NCBI GenBank assembly: GCA_027340645.1
Contig: DAHWQN010000004.1
Span: 1-17,058, forward strand
Origin: Microcaldota archaeon
GTDB taxonomy: Archaea > Micrarchaeota > Micrarchaeia > Micrarchaeales > CABMGC01
Reading direction: 5' to 3'
Length of the DNA: 17,058 nt
Positions 7,758 through 14,926 of this stretch are shown here, piece after piece. The position numbers and the translations under genes were made by a program. Below the pieces are notes generated by a model. That model made no database searches and was not told the DNA's origin. It worked only from the letters and a program-made list of their open reading frames with translations. Within the stretch, counting starts at the first letter, position 1. The number at the start of each line of letters is the position of its first letter.

Positions 7758-9233
7758 TCAGCTTTCGTTATAGACATAACAGCCTGCGCCTTGCGGCAGA
7801 TAAATAGTCATGTTTTCATTGCTATAAGCCACACGCATGGAATCCAACCGAGATTCTAAGGGCGTGCTATTTACTGGAACTCCGATTATATTGAACACAA
7901 CTACCGGATACCTTAACTGCTCGCCGTCAGGATATGCAGCAAAAGGCGAGTATGTGTCATAGCCCTGGTAAAGCATAAGGATCCATGCATTCGACACTAC
8001 TCTGCAATTTGCATAGCCAAGGGCTGCAAGCTCGCTTCCTGCATCAGCAAAGATACTGTTCTGGCCTCCAGGGCTGTAATACGCAAGAGCTGCAGCTGTG
8101 CCATGGAATACCTGTGTGTATCCTGCCATCAAGAATGCGAGCAGCATCATCATCAGCATTCCGATTGCTATTGCAAATGCCATATACTTCGCATTACTGT
8201 TCCTCTTCACTGCCTTTTCCATAAGCAATGCGGCCATGAGCATGAGCGCTGCGCCAAAAAGGAAGCCATACCGCGCTTGTGTTATTGTATTGTTGTGCGG
8301 CAGAATGGCAATATATCCGAGAAACGCCAGTACTATAAATGAAGCAAATACCTTCTCACGATACCCGAACTTTATCGAAAGGCGCATCTTACGCAGGTAA
8401 ACTGCAGCCATGCCGGATAATATCGCAGGATAGGCAATCACTGCCAATATTGCCATGATGCTTATGGATGCCGCTGAAGCAGTTACGTTGGAGTACTGGA
8501 TCGATAACAGGTAGCTTGAGAATGGGGTTCCCCAAACTCCCAAATCTATCATGCCCCAAATAAGTATTGGCGCAGCAGCAAGAAGGGAAGCAATGAACAC
8601 CTTTTTCTTGTTCCAGAGCAGTATAATCAATGGCACGAGCGCCAGGGCAGGATACTTTGCTATAACTGCTATGCCAAGAAATAGTCCTCCTAAGGGGTTC
8701 CTTCTCAATAAATATGCTATTCCAATTAACACAAACGCTACCGCGAGACCCTCTCCCCCGTTAAGCACGAAAAAGAAGTATAATGAATAAGGATTCAGAA
8801 ATGCAGCAAGCATAATTACCTTATTTATGCCAAGCTCACGGCCCAGGAACAGCACAGCTGCTACCAACACAACAAATTCAACAATCATATACGGGAATAT
8901 AGAGCTCTTGAATACAATGTCAAGAGCTGCGAATATCGGAGTGCCTAGCGGTTCCCTATAAGGCTCAAAGTAATAAATCAAGCTGTTCAGGGCCTCTCCA
9001 GAAAACGCAACCTGCATCTCAGGCGCACTGGGACTTCCAACATGCGTTATAAAATCAAAGAGGGTCTTTCCATTGAGAGACCTAGCTATCATGTCCCATG
9101 ACGGCCCTGATACACCCAATATCACATAAAGCGTTATGATGGGCAGTATAACAAGCACTGCAATGGCAAGTACATCAAAAACACCTTTTGTAGGGCTCGA
9201 GCGTCTGCGTTCTGCCATCTTGTCATCAACCAT
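7758..9233 (-). CDS. Polytopic GT-C fold glycosyltransferase (GT39/GT87-like)
   Basis: The 491-aa protein has a cytoplasmic basic N-terminus, then about ten to eleven transmembrane segments between residues 18 and 370, then a soluble C-terminal part (about 372-491). The loop after the first segment contains WDMIARSL with D47, the position of the acidic catalytic residue in GT-C enzymes, and later YFEPYREPLGTPI before the second segment. Segments around 160-205 (EGLAVAFVLIGIAYLLRRNP, LGGLFLGIAVIAKYPALALV) are typical of GT39/GT87 mannosyltransferase-like proteins. Such enzymes use polyprenyl-phosphate sugars on the outer face of the membrane. Substrate and acceptor cannot be told. The start overlaps the stop of the upstream zinc-ribbon gene by 8 nt, so the two are translationally coupled. 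An internal ATG at 9218 is a possible alternative start. Confidence 0.8.
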   Translation of the reverse strand: MVDDKMAERRRSSPTKGVFDVLAIAVLVILPIITLYVILGVSGPSWDMIARSLNGKTLFDFITHVGSPSAPEMQVAFSGEALNSLIYYFEPYREPLGTPIFAALDIVFKSSIFPYMIVEFVVLVAAVLFLGRELGINKVIMLAAFLNPYSLYFFFVLNGGEGLAVAFVLIGIAYLLRRNPLGGLFLGIAVIAKYPALALVPLIILLWNKKKVFIASLLAAAPILIWGMIDLGVWGTPFSSYLLSIQYSNVTASAASISIMAILAVIAYPAILSGMAAVYLRKMRLSIKFGYREKVFASFIVLAFLGYIAILPHNNTITQARYGFLFGAALMLMAALLMEKAVKRNSNAKYMAFAIAIGMLMMMLLAFLMAGYTQVFHGTAAALAYYSPGGQNSIFADAGSELAALGYANCRVVSNAWILMLYQGYDTYSPFAAYPDGEQLRYPVVVFNIIGVPVNSTPLESRLDSMRVAYSNENMTIYLPQGAGCYVYNES

Positions 9234-10038
9234 TTTTCTTTTCAGTAAAATAGAGAAGATTGTTCAACATATGCGATGCCATTGGGCTTTTCCATTTTAA
9301 TGTGAATTCTTGAAGCACTGTTGCGGCTTCATCAAATCTCTTCGTCTGCGCAAGATGCCTTGCAAGGTAATAAGATGCATTAACGACTCCTTTATCCAGC
9401 ATCTTGTTTATGTATGCCATAGAATCTTTTGATCTTATTGTTATATGATAGACCATCTGCGCATAATCGTGCGCATTCGAATCAGCGGCAGGAATCAGAG
9501 CAAGCGACCTTCTTGCATATGTCATCCTTCCAAGCCTAATGTTCACCATAAACTTTAGGTACTCATTTGATTCGAGATGCCTGCTATCACTGCTCAACGA
9601 GTCTAATGCCTTGTACATAAACTCCTTAAATCTTGAAGTAAGTGATAATGCAGAATAAATGTTGGACGAGTTCTCCTCCATGAAGCCTTTGCGTGTATAG
9701 TCTCTGTCATAGTACATGTATGATGAGGCATTCGAGTAAAGTACACCTATTCCGTAAAGGATACCGGCTGGCAGAGCCTGCTGCCTTTTCGCTCTTGCAA
9801 AAGCATCTAGCTTTTCAGTTTTACCAACAACAGAGTCCATGTAAAGCTGGCCCATGTCTTTAGAAAAAACAGCATAGTCATCAGCATCATCAAGATTACT
9901 CTGTGCTTCGCATGATATGCAAAAGGAATTTTTCTGCGAAGGAGTATAAGCGCCACAGAGCAGGCATTGCATTGCAGCAGAATCAGTGTCTATAGTGCCC
10001 TTCACTGCTACTGACATTCTTGCCTTTTTAGTACTCAT
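9226..10038 (-). CDS. Zinc-ribbon and TPR-like repeat protein, function unknown
   Basis: I do not recognise a named family. Near the N-terminus is a zinc-ribbon signature, C25-x2-C28-x11-C40-x2-C43. The remaining 220 residues look all-helical. The last part (YLARHLAQTKRFDEAATVLQ) resembles a tetratricopeptide repeat, and earlier segments such as FMVNIRLGRMTYARRSLALI have similar spacing. There is no membrane segment, so a cytoplasmic adaptor or scaffold is possible. It overlaps the GT-C glycosyltransferase gene by 8 nt, which suggests linked expression and perhaps a link to surface glycan assembly. The start is uncertain. The ATG at 10038 gives 270 aa, while an ATG at 9972, directly before the first CxxC and with a CTATAG box about 22 nt upstream, would give 248 aa. 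Confidence 0.6.
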   Translation of the reverse strand: MSTKKARMSVAVKGTIDTDSAAMQCLLCGAYTPSQKNSFCISCEAQSNLDDADDYAVFSKDMGQLYMDSVVGKTEKLDAFARAKRQQALPAGILYGIGVLYSNASSYMYYDRDYTRKGFMEENSSNIYSALSLTSRFKEFMYKALDSLSSDSRHLESNEYLKFMVNIRLGRMTYARRSLALIPAADSNAHDYAQMVYHITIRSKDSMAYINKMLDKGVVNASYYLARHLAQTKRFDEAATVLQEFTLKWKSPMASHMLNNLLYFTEKKNG

Positions 10039-10163
10039 GCAGTTACCATTATCTGATAGATTTTGAACTTATGTATTCTTGTAATTTTCATATTACACAT
10101 ACTTACATTCATTTCTATATACTTTTATTTTTCTGCAGTTTTTATTCAGTCTGCACTGTGCGC
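10039..10163. other. AT-rich intergenic spacer
   Basis: These 125 bp between flpA and the zinc-ribbon gene are strongly AT-rich. Minus-strand TATA-like stretches (for example AAAGTATATAG near 10110) could start the zinc-ribbon/GT-C operon, which would then have a 5' leader of several tens of nucleotides. No coding sequence or clear RNA structure was seen. Confidence 0.4.
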
Positions 10164-10826
10164 TTACCTTTTCTTCCTAAATACCACGAACAGGTGCATT
10201 CTATCGAATGGTTCGAGCTTTATTGTCTCTATAACCTCAAAATCTTCAGATGCCTTGTCAATGAATTCCTTAAATACAGTTTCAGGATTTTTCGATATGT
10301 CTATACTCTGTGATTTAATTGCAACGTAAGCTGTGCCTTTGCTGCAAAGCATCTTCGAATTTTTAATCAGTATACCTACCTGATCCTGTGCGGATACATC
10401 CTGATAAATTACATCAACGCTTCCAACATCCTCCATATACTCCTCAATGTTACTTGCATCAGCGAATATCGGCATCATGTTGTCTCTAACTTCGCAGAGG
10501 TTTATCAGATCACGCATACTTCGTTTCGAGAGTTCTACGCAGAAAACGCTGCCATCTTTACCTATAATATCACTCACATGGCTGCATGTTGTCCCGTTAG
10601 CAGCCCCAAGGTATAAAATATTGGAGCCTGCAGTTATGGCCATTGTTCCCATGCCGTTGAGTATCGCAGCAGCAAGCTTGCTTCTGTATGGATTCCACAA
10701 TCTATATTCGATGCCGTCAATTACCTTAAGCTCCTCACCATATACCTTTGCCCCAGGAACAAGATTCCTTGTCGCAAGCTTTCCATTTATCTTATAAACT
10801 CCCCTGAACAACTCTGTCAATGCCAT
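10164..10826 (-). CDS. flpA: Fibrillarin-like rRNA/tRNA 2'-O-methyltransferase
   Basis: Archaeal fibrillarin is the SAM-dependent methyltransferase of C/D-box guide RNPs, methylating ribose 2'-OH in rRNA and tRNA together with Nop5 and L7Ae. The 220-aa protein shows the family landmarks: VYGEE, YRLWNPYRSKLAAAIL (about 41-56), the SAM-binding LYLGAANGTTCSHVSDI (about 71-87), DVIYQDVSAQDQ (about 138-149) and IKSQSIDISKNP (about 170-181). Length and order are normal. A GTG one codon earlier (10829) is also in frame. The ATG at 10826 is preferred because a GGTG Shine-Dalgarno-like sequence lies 5 nt before it. In many archaea the gene sits beside nop5, but here it stands alone, divergent from a histidine kinase gene. 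Confidence 0.93.
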   Translation of the reverse strand: MALTELFRGVYKINGKLATRNLVPGAKVYGEELKVIDGIEYRLWNPYRSKLAAAILNGMGTMAITAGSNILYLGAANGTTCSHVSDIIGKDGSVFCVELSKRSMRDLINLCEVRDNMMPIFADASNIEEYMEDVGSVDVIYQDVSAQDQVGILIKNSKMLCSKGTAYVAIKSQSIDISKNPETVFKEFIDKASEDFEVIETIKLEPFDRMHLFVVFRKKR

Positions 10827-10855
10827 CACTGCACCATTTTATAGTATTGCCGTTG

Positions 10856-10869
10856 TTATTAATTAATAA
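10856..10869. promoter_or_regulatory. Perfect 14-bp AT palindrome between flpA and the histidine kinase
   Basis: TTATTAATTAATAA is a perfect palindrome in the 55-bp divergent spacer. Its centre is about 20 nt from the kinase ATG and 36 nt from the flpA ATG. It probably acts as the TATA element of the kinase gene (leaderless) and, being symmetric, may also drive flpA, leaving about 10 nt of leader with a GGTG ribosome site. A second box, TATAAAAT, lies closer to flpA. Confidence 0.45.
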
Positions 10870-10881
10870 GCTTGTGATTTT

Positions 10882-13095
10882 ATGCTTTCCCTCGAACAGC
10901 CTATATCGGACATTGCCTCACTTAGCATAGGCGATCCAGAATCATTCCTAGGCGCATTCACCGATTCGCTGCGCAAGGCTACTGGTGCCGAAATATCACA
11001 ATTCAAGAACCTAAGAAAACAAGGGGCAAAGCCAACTCAAGGCGAGGAATTCATACTCAATACCGGAGTGCCATACCTGGACAACAGCCTGAGCAGCTAC
11101 TCAGCATTTCCTGAGCTGATAAATTTCTTTAATTCTGGGTTTAAGAGTTGTATAATACTGCCTCTAAAAATGTCGGGCAGCTTTATTGGAACTATAACTC
11201 TGCTCTCCAGAAAAGACAGATTCTTTCAAGAGGGGGATCTCCGCATGCTTGGTTTTTTCGGCAGTCTCGCCTCACGCGAATATTGGCTCATGAACAAGGC
11301 GTATAATGAGGCAAAGACGTCTGACTACTTCACCTCTATATTTAATGTTGGGGAGCCTAAGTGCATAATCGATGGGCAAGGAGCCGTAACAATGTCTAAT
11401 GATTTATTCATTTCGTTAGTTGGCACAAGTGCACGGTCAGGAGCACTTCATAATATGCTGGGCCTCGAAAAAAACTATTTGGATATATTAAGGAAGGGTT
11501 CTGCCATTGATATACCGATCCGTAACGGTCGCAGATACCGAATGTATCCAGTCAAATCAAGTTCGGAAAACCTGATATTGACCTTCTATGATGTAACTGA
11601 TTTGGAACTCATGAAGGAAAAAGAGCAGTTCTTCAAGTATGGCAACGATGTGTGCCTACTAATATCAAAAGATACACGGATAAAGTGGCTCAGCGGAAAC
11701 ATAAAGGATGCTCTGCAAATAGACCCGGACTACCTCTCCGGAAAAAAGCTATCAGCCATTGTTAAAGGCAGCGAAACAGTCGAAAAAATCCTGAAGGCAG
11801 CAGAGAGCGGCAGGTCATATGGGATGCTTGATATACTTCTAGGAAATGACGTTTCTGTAAGAGTAGCATGTTCAGTAGTGCAGAGCCAGGATGGATACAA
11901 TGTAATTCTCTCAAAGAACACTGATGAGTACATTGGGTTACTTAAGAAAGGCATTGATGATATACTTCGCTTTTCAGGTGACATGGTTATAAATGTGGAT
12001 GCCCTTGGCTACATAAAGAGCATAAATAAGTCCGTTGAGAAGGTACTTCATTATCGTGCATCTGACTTGTTAGGTGCGTCTATATCGAGCATATGTGCAG
12101 ATGCCGACAGCCAGATGCGCATAAGCAATTCACTGAACCTGGCAAAAAGGGGCGCCACCGCATCTGATGTATATGTAAATTTTACTGTAAAAAACTCGCA
12201 AGAAGTTATTCCGTCACAGCAGGTCATACGTGCTGCATATGATAGCACGGGCATGCTCTCGAGTTACGTGCTGATGGGCAAGGAACTCGGCACAAAGCGG
12301 CTGCTTGAGCACTTACAGGATGCGTATGAAAAATCCGAACGTGTACGTGAAACATTCAAGGAGGAAAGTGAGCTCAAGACGCAGTTCATATATAGTGTAG
12401 CACATGATCTGCGAACTCCTATAACTTCAATACAAGGATTTGCAAAGCTGATGCTCGAAGGCCAGCCGTTTGGAGAACTCAACAAAGCCCAGAAAGATTC
12501 GCTGCAAACAATAATAGATGAATCTGAAAGGCTGAATGAATTAATAGAACACATACTTGATGCTGCCAAGCTTGAATCTCAAAAAGTTAAGTTGGATATA
12601 CGCATGGTTAATATGGCAGAACTATGCCAAAATGCCGGAGTCAAATCTCAAGCAGAGGTTGCAATGAATAAGGGGTTAGCATTCAATTATTTTGTAGAGT
12701 ACGATGTTCCAGAGATAGAGTGCGATCCCAATCGCATAATACAGGTGCTTGTCAACCTTATAGGCAACGCCATAAAGTTCACAGACAAGGGCTCAATAAA
12801 GGTACATATAAGACGCAATGGCAAGAGCAAAAATACCAAGATGATACGCGTCGAAGTCATCGATACTGGCATAGGCATACGCCATGAGGATAAAGAAAAA
12901 CTCTTTAAAAAGTTCTTCCAGATAGAAAACAACGAACTTGTCAGGCATGCTGGCAAGGGTACCGGTTTGGGCCTTACAATAGTAAAGGAGATAGTCGGTC
13001 TACATCATGGGCAAACAGGCGTTGAATCTGAACCAGGAAAAGGCAGTACCTTTTGGTTCACATTGCCTATGAATCAGAAACAGAAAAAGGTTTAA
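10882..13095 (+). CDS. Soluble sensor histidine kinase, GAF-PAS-PAS-PAS-HisKA-HATPase
   Basis: This 737-aa kinase has no transmembrane segment, so it should sense a cytoplasmic signal. By pattern, a GAF domain covers about 5-138 and three PAS-like domains about 146-245, 250-345 and 355-470. A coiled-coil linker leads to the dimerisation/phosphoacceptor domain (about 495-565), with SVAHDLRTPI placing the phosphorylated histidine at H508. The ATPase domain (about 615-732) carries the N-box NLIGNAIKF (N629), the G1 box DTGIGI (D661), an F-box FKKFFQ and the G2 box GKGTGLGL (691-698). All catalytic motifs are intact. The ATG fits a leaderless start behind the AT palindrome. The likely partner is the response regulator at 14927, same strand, separated by a decayed transposon remnant and one opposing gene. 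GAF and PAS ligands cannot be predicted. Confidence 0.93.
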   Translation: MLSLEQPISDIASLSIGDPESFLGAFTDSLRKATGAEISQFKNLRKQGAKPTQGEEFILNTGVPYLDNSLSSYSAFPELINFFNSGFKSCIILPLKMSGSFIGTITLLSRKDRFFQEGDLRMLGFFGSLASREYWLMNKAYNEAKTSDYFTSIFNVGEPKCIIDGQGAVTMSNDLFISLVGTSARSGALHNMLGLEKNYLDILRKGSAIDIPIRNGRRYRMYPVKSSSENLILTFYDVTDLELMKEKEQFFKYGNDVCLLISKDTRIKWLSGNIKDALQIDPDYLSGKKLSAIVKGSETVEKILKAAESGRSYGMLDILLGNDVSVRVACSVVQSQDGYNVILSKNTDEYIGLLKKGIDDILRFSGDMVINVDALGYIKSINKSVEKVLHYRASDLLGASISSICADADSQMRISNSLNLAKRGATASDVYVNFTVKNSQEVIPSQQVIRAAYDSTGMLSSYVLMGKELGTKRLLEHLQDAYEKSERVRETFKEESELKTQFIYSVAHDLRTPITSIQGFAKLMLEGQPFGELNKAQKDSLQTIIDESERLNELIEHILDAAKLESQKVKLDIRMVNMAELCQNAGVKSQAEVAMNKGLAFNYFVEYDVPEIECDPNRIIQVLVNLIGNAIKFTDKGSIKVHIRRNGKSKNTKMIRVEVIDTGIGIRHEDKEKLFKKFFQIENNELVRHAGKGTGLGLTIVKEIVGLHHGQTGVESEPGKGSTFWFTLPMNQKQKKV

Positions 13096-13312
13096 TCCTT
13101 CGGCCACATTCGCAGGCAATGGCTTCACCGCAACAGGAAATATAACGCTGATGCCGGGGCAAAACGGAAACTTCCTTGTGGGATTCACGCCACTTTCTGA
13201 GTCGTTGAATCTGATTTCTCAATCTTCGATCGCTGCACAAGCCAGTTTACAGAGTAGAGGAAAACAAACGGTACCCATCCCAGTCCAATCGCAATTACAG
13301 TCGCTGCTTCCT
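13073..13312 (+). pseudogene. Possible relic of an exported Ig-like protein joined to TnpB remnant
   Basis: A frame open from 13073 to 13405, shifted relative to the kinase, reads NPSATFAGNGFTATGNITL and then MPGQNGNFLVGFTPLSES. This resembles the L-x-PG-x(3)-F-x-V-x-F-x-P pattern of ASH/HYDIN-type Ig-like surface domains. The first part overlaps the end of the kinase gene and so cannot be a complete gene. After about 13205 the sequence is Gln/Ser-rich and unrecognisable, then it runs in frame into the TnpB zinc ribbon. An ATG at 13151 would give an 84-aa chimera, but I see no evidence that it is made. The opposite strand has a competing short hydrophobic frame (13185-13330). Confidence 0.3.
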
Positions 13313-13627
13313 GCACTGCAAAAGAATACCTCAAAGATGTGCAGCGACTGTGGCAATATAATGGATATGCCACTATCAATGAGAGAATACAACTGCGACA
13401 GATGAGGTCTGCGGTTGGACAGGGACATAAACGCATCGATAAACATACTCAAAAGAGCTACCCTCGGACAGAGGGGAAGTCACGCTCAGGGATAGAATCG
13501 CCAATACGATGCAACATGCATCGCAAACGGACTCGAGGAACTGAGAACCGATAAAACACCTCCAATACAGGAGGAGAGGAATCTCCTATGAACGCAGAGG
13601 AAGCCCACACCGTTTACGGGTGGGAGG
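13313..13627 (+). pseudogene. tnpB: TnpB (IS200/IS605 family OrfB) C-terminal remnant
   Basis: Only the last third of a TnpB RNA-guided nuclease can be recognised. From about 13322 the frame reads KNTSKMCSDCGNIMDMPLS and then REYNCDR, the usual zinc-ribbon start with cysteines at 13340, 13349 and 13394. The fourth cysteine codon of the CxxCG knuckle is replaced by TGA (13403-13405). Beyond it the same frame continues with GLRLDRDINASINILKRATL and GQRGSHAQG, the RuvC-III region holding the last catalytic Asp and the family's typical tail. A TAG follows at 13493, and the homologous reading continues in another frame as DRIANTMQHAS, marking a frameshift near 13490. The extreme C-terminus (MNAEEAHTVYG) lies in the third frame. 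The RuvC-I and RuvC-II regions are absent. It is therefore a dead gene. Confidence 0.8.
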
Positions 13628-13634
13628 ATGTCAC
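13565..13634 (+). ncRNA. IS200/IS605 right end with omega-RNA-like (reRNA) scaffold hairpins
   Basis: Two hairpins follow each other. The first (13572-13587) is AGGAGA-GGAA-TCTCCT, a 6-bp stem with a GNRA-type tetraloop. The second (13604-13624) pairs CCCAC-a-CCG with CGG-GTGGG around a TTTA loop and is followed by AGGATGTCAC. A GC-rich hairpin just before a short cleavage sequence is what the right end of tnpB elements looks like, and the guide RNA scaffold (omega-RNA/reRNA) normally overlaps the 3' end of tnpB and ends there. The element would end at TCAC near 13634, so the guide would begin at CCTATAAAAATCC. Whether any RNA is still made is unknown. Confidence 0.6.
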
Positions 13635-13723
13635 CCTATAAAAATCCTCTTATTGTCCTAGTGCTGTCCGTTAGCATATTATCTGCAGTGATGCCTTTCT
13701 ATAATTCACACAAGGACTTCTAA
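13628..13723 (+). pseudogene. Short hydrophobic frame beginning in the transposon right end
   Basis: A 31-codon frame starts at the ATG of the right-end sequence AGGATGTCAC. After four codons it leaves the element and reads PLIVLVLSVSILSAVMPFY, a membrane segment or signal peptide, then stops. Another frame continues downstream with LLRNIGTDIKAEFISAYSS, so the flank may be a frameshifted fragment of a membrane or exported protein that the element entered. It is too short and too dependent on the transposon end to be called a functional gene. Confidence 0.3.
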
Positions 13724-13799
13724 GAAATATAGGGACTGATATAAAGGCAGAATTCATAAGCGCTTATAGCAGCATCTGCAACTTCTTAATGCATTGCAG

Positions 13800-14822
13800 T
13801 TACTGCACATACGCAGCGCACACGTTTCCTACTGCGCTTTGTGTCTTGTACGCGTTATAAACTGTAGTATAATTTTGATCTTTGAATATACCGAGAAACT
13901 GCAGGTTGCTTATGTTCCCTGATGCATCCATATACATGCTTATTACGGTCCCAGAAAAGGACTTTGTAGGCACGGTAACGCTGTAGTTTACCCGATATAG
14001 CCCTGAAGGAAGCTGAGTTATTGTTGTGTTAGTAGAAGTCGGCGTCATCTTGGTGACATTTTCATATGAAAGTGGTCCAGACGGAACCTGGGACAAAGAA
14101 CGTATCGTTTGGTTATAAATTGATTCTGTGCAGCCAGGCTCCTCAGCGTAAAGTGCAGAAAGGTTCTTCATGAGCACTCCTTCGTTGCTTGTATCCGCTA
14201 GGTTAATTATTGTCTGCGGAATCTGTGAGGCTTGCACTATTGTGGTAGTTGCCTTTGTGTTGTTTGCTGTTGTAGTAACTGAAGTAGTGGCATTGACAGG
14301 AACGGTTGTAGTCGAGGCATATTGTGCAGACGCTCCAGATGCAGGCAATGAAGCAGGCACAACAACCGACGCCAGAGAGCTCTCTCGTATTGTGAGCCCT
14401 GAAGGAAGCTGTATCACACCTACTGTTGCCCCCGTGCCATTTGTTGAGATTATCTTGAGGTTTATATCAGCAGTGCCGCTTCCGGAAATGCTCAGATTAA
14501 ATACCTGTCCTGCGCTGCCTGTTATTTTTGTTATAGGATTTGTCAAGACCGGGTATGGACTCAGATAAATTTCTGCATTCTGGCTGCTTGAATTTCCAAG
14601 GAAAACCGAGAATACTGTGCCATTGCTAAGATAGAACCGCAGGGTGCTGCCTATTCCGATGGAATGGCTTGCCGTTCCGGTGCTGATTGCCCCGTTTGAT
14701 GAAAGCGCAAGAATGGCAATGGCTGCAAATAGAAGTATTATTACAACCGCTATGCCGATGTTCCTCAGATTCAAGTAATTACTCCTGTGCCTGCTATAAC
14801 CATGATTTCTGGCGCCTACCAT
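13800..14822 (-). CDS. Membrane-anchored, sequon-rich, Thr-rich surface protein
   Basis: No known domain is recognised. From the chosen start the protein has 340 aa: a basic N-terminus (1-20), one transmembrane segment (about 22-41, IGIAVVIILLFAAIAILAL) and a long outside part. There are 13 N-x-S/T sequons (for example N67, N77, N109, N177, N265, N317), suggesting heavy N-glycosylation. Residues about 165-200 form a Thr/Ser/Ala linker between two beta-rich regions. Only two cysteines occur outside (C231 and C335), possibly a disulfide. A longer frame starts at 14885, but the ATG at 14822 is preferred because CTTTTAAGC lies 26 nt upstream (leaderless start) and the membrane segment then sits near the N-terminus. 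It is divergent from the response regulator gene. A surface-layer or adhesion role is only a guess. Confidence 0.75.
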   Translation of the reverse strand: MVGARNHGYSRHRSNYLNLRNIGIAVVIILLFAAIAILALSSNGAISTGTASHSIGIGSTLRFYLSNGTVFSVFLGNSSSQNAEIYLSPYPVLTNPITKITGSAGQVFNLSISGSGTADINLKIISTNGTGATVGVIQLPSGLTIRESSLASVVVPASLPASGASAQYASTTTVPVNATTSVTTTANNTKATTTIVQASQIPQTIINLADTSNEGVLMKNLSALYAEEPGCTESIYNQTIRSLSQVPSGPLSYENVTKMTPTSTNTTITQLPSGLYRVNYSVTVPTKSFSGTVISMYMDASGNISNLQFLGIFKDQNYTTVYNAYKTQSAVGNVCAAYVQ

Positions 14823-14843
14823 GCTATGATATGCAATGAAAGA

Positions 14844-14852
14844 GCTTAAAAG
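14844..14852 (-). promoter_or_regulatory. TATA box of the surface protein gene
   Basis: CTTTTAAGC on the minus strand is centred 26 nt before the ATG at 14822. This is the main reason for choosing that start over the upstream one at 14885. Confidence 0.5.
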
Positions 14853-14899
14853 GGTTGCGCCACACACAAGCCAAAGACTCCGCACATTATCCGAAAAAG

Positions 14900-14909
14900 C
14901 ATAATATCC
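14900..14909 (+). promoter_or_regulatory. TATA box of the response regulator gene
   Basis: CATAATATCC is centred about 23 nt before the ATG at 14927, consistent with a leaderless mRNA. The regulator and the divergent surface protein have separate boxes about 55 bp apart in a 104-bp spacer, so a factor bound between them could affect both. Confidence 0.5.
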
Positions 14910-14926
14910 TTTGCCTTGATATTTTT

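Noticed and set aside
14170..14568. Plus-strand 132-codon hydrophobic frame opposite the surface protein
   Set aside because: Thr/Ala/Val-rich coding sequence gives hydrophobic antisense translations; it has no suitable start signal and contradicts the sequon-rich minus-strand gene.
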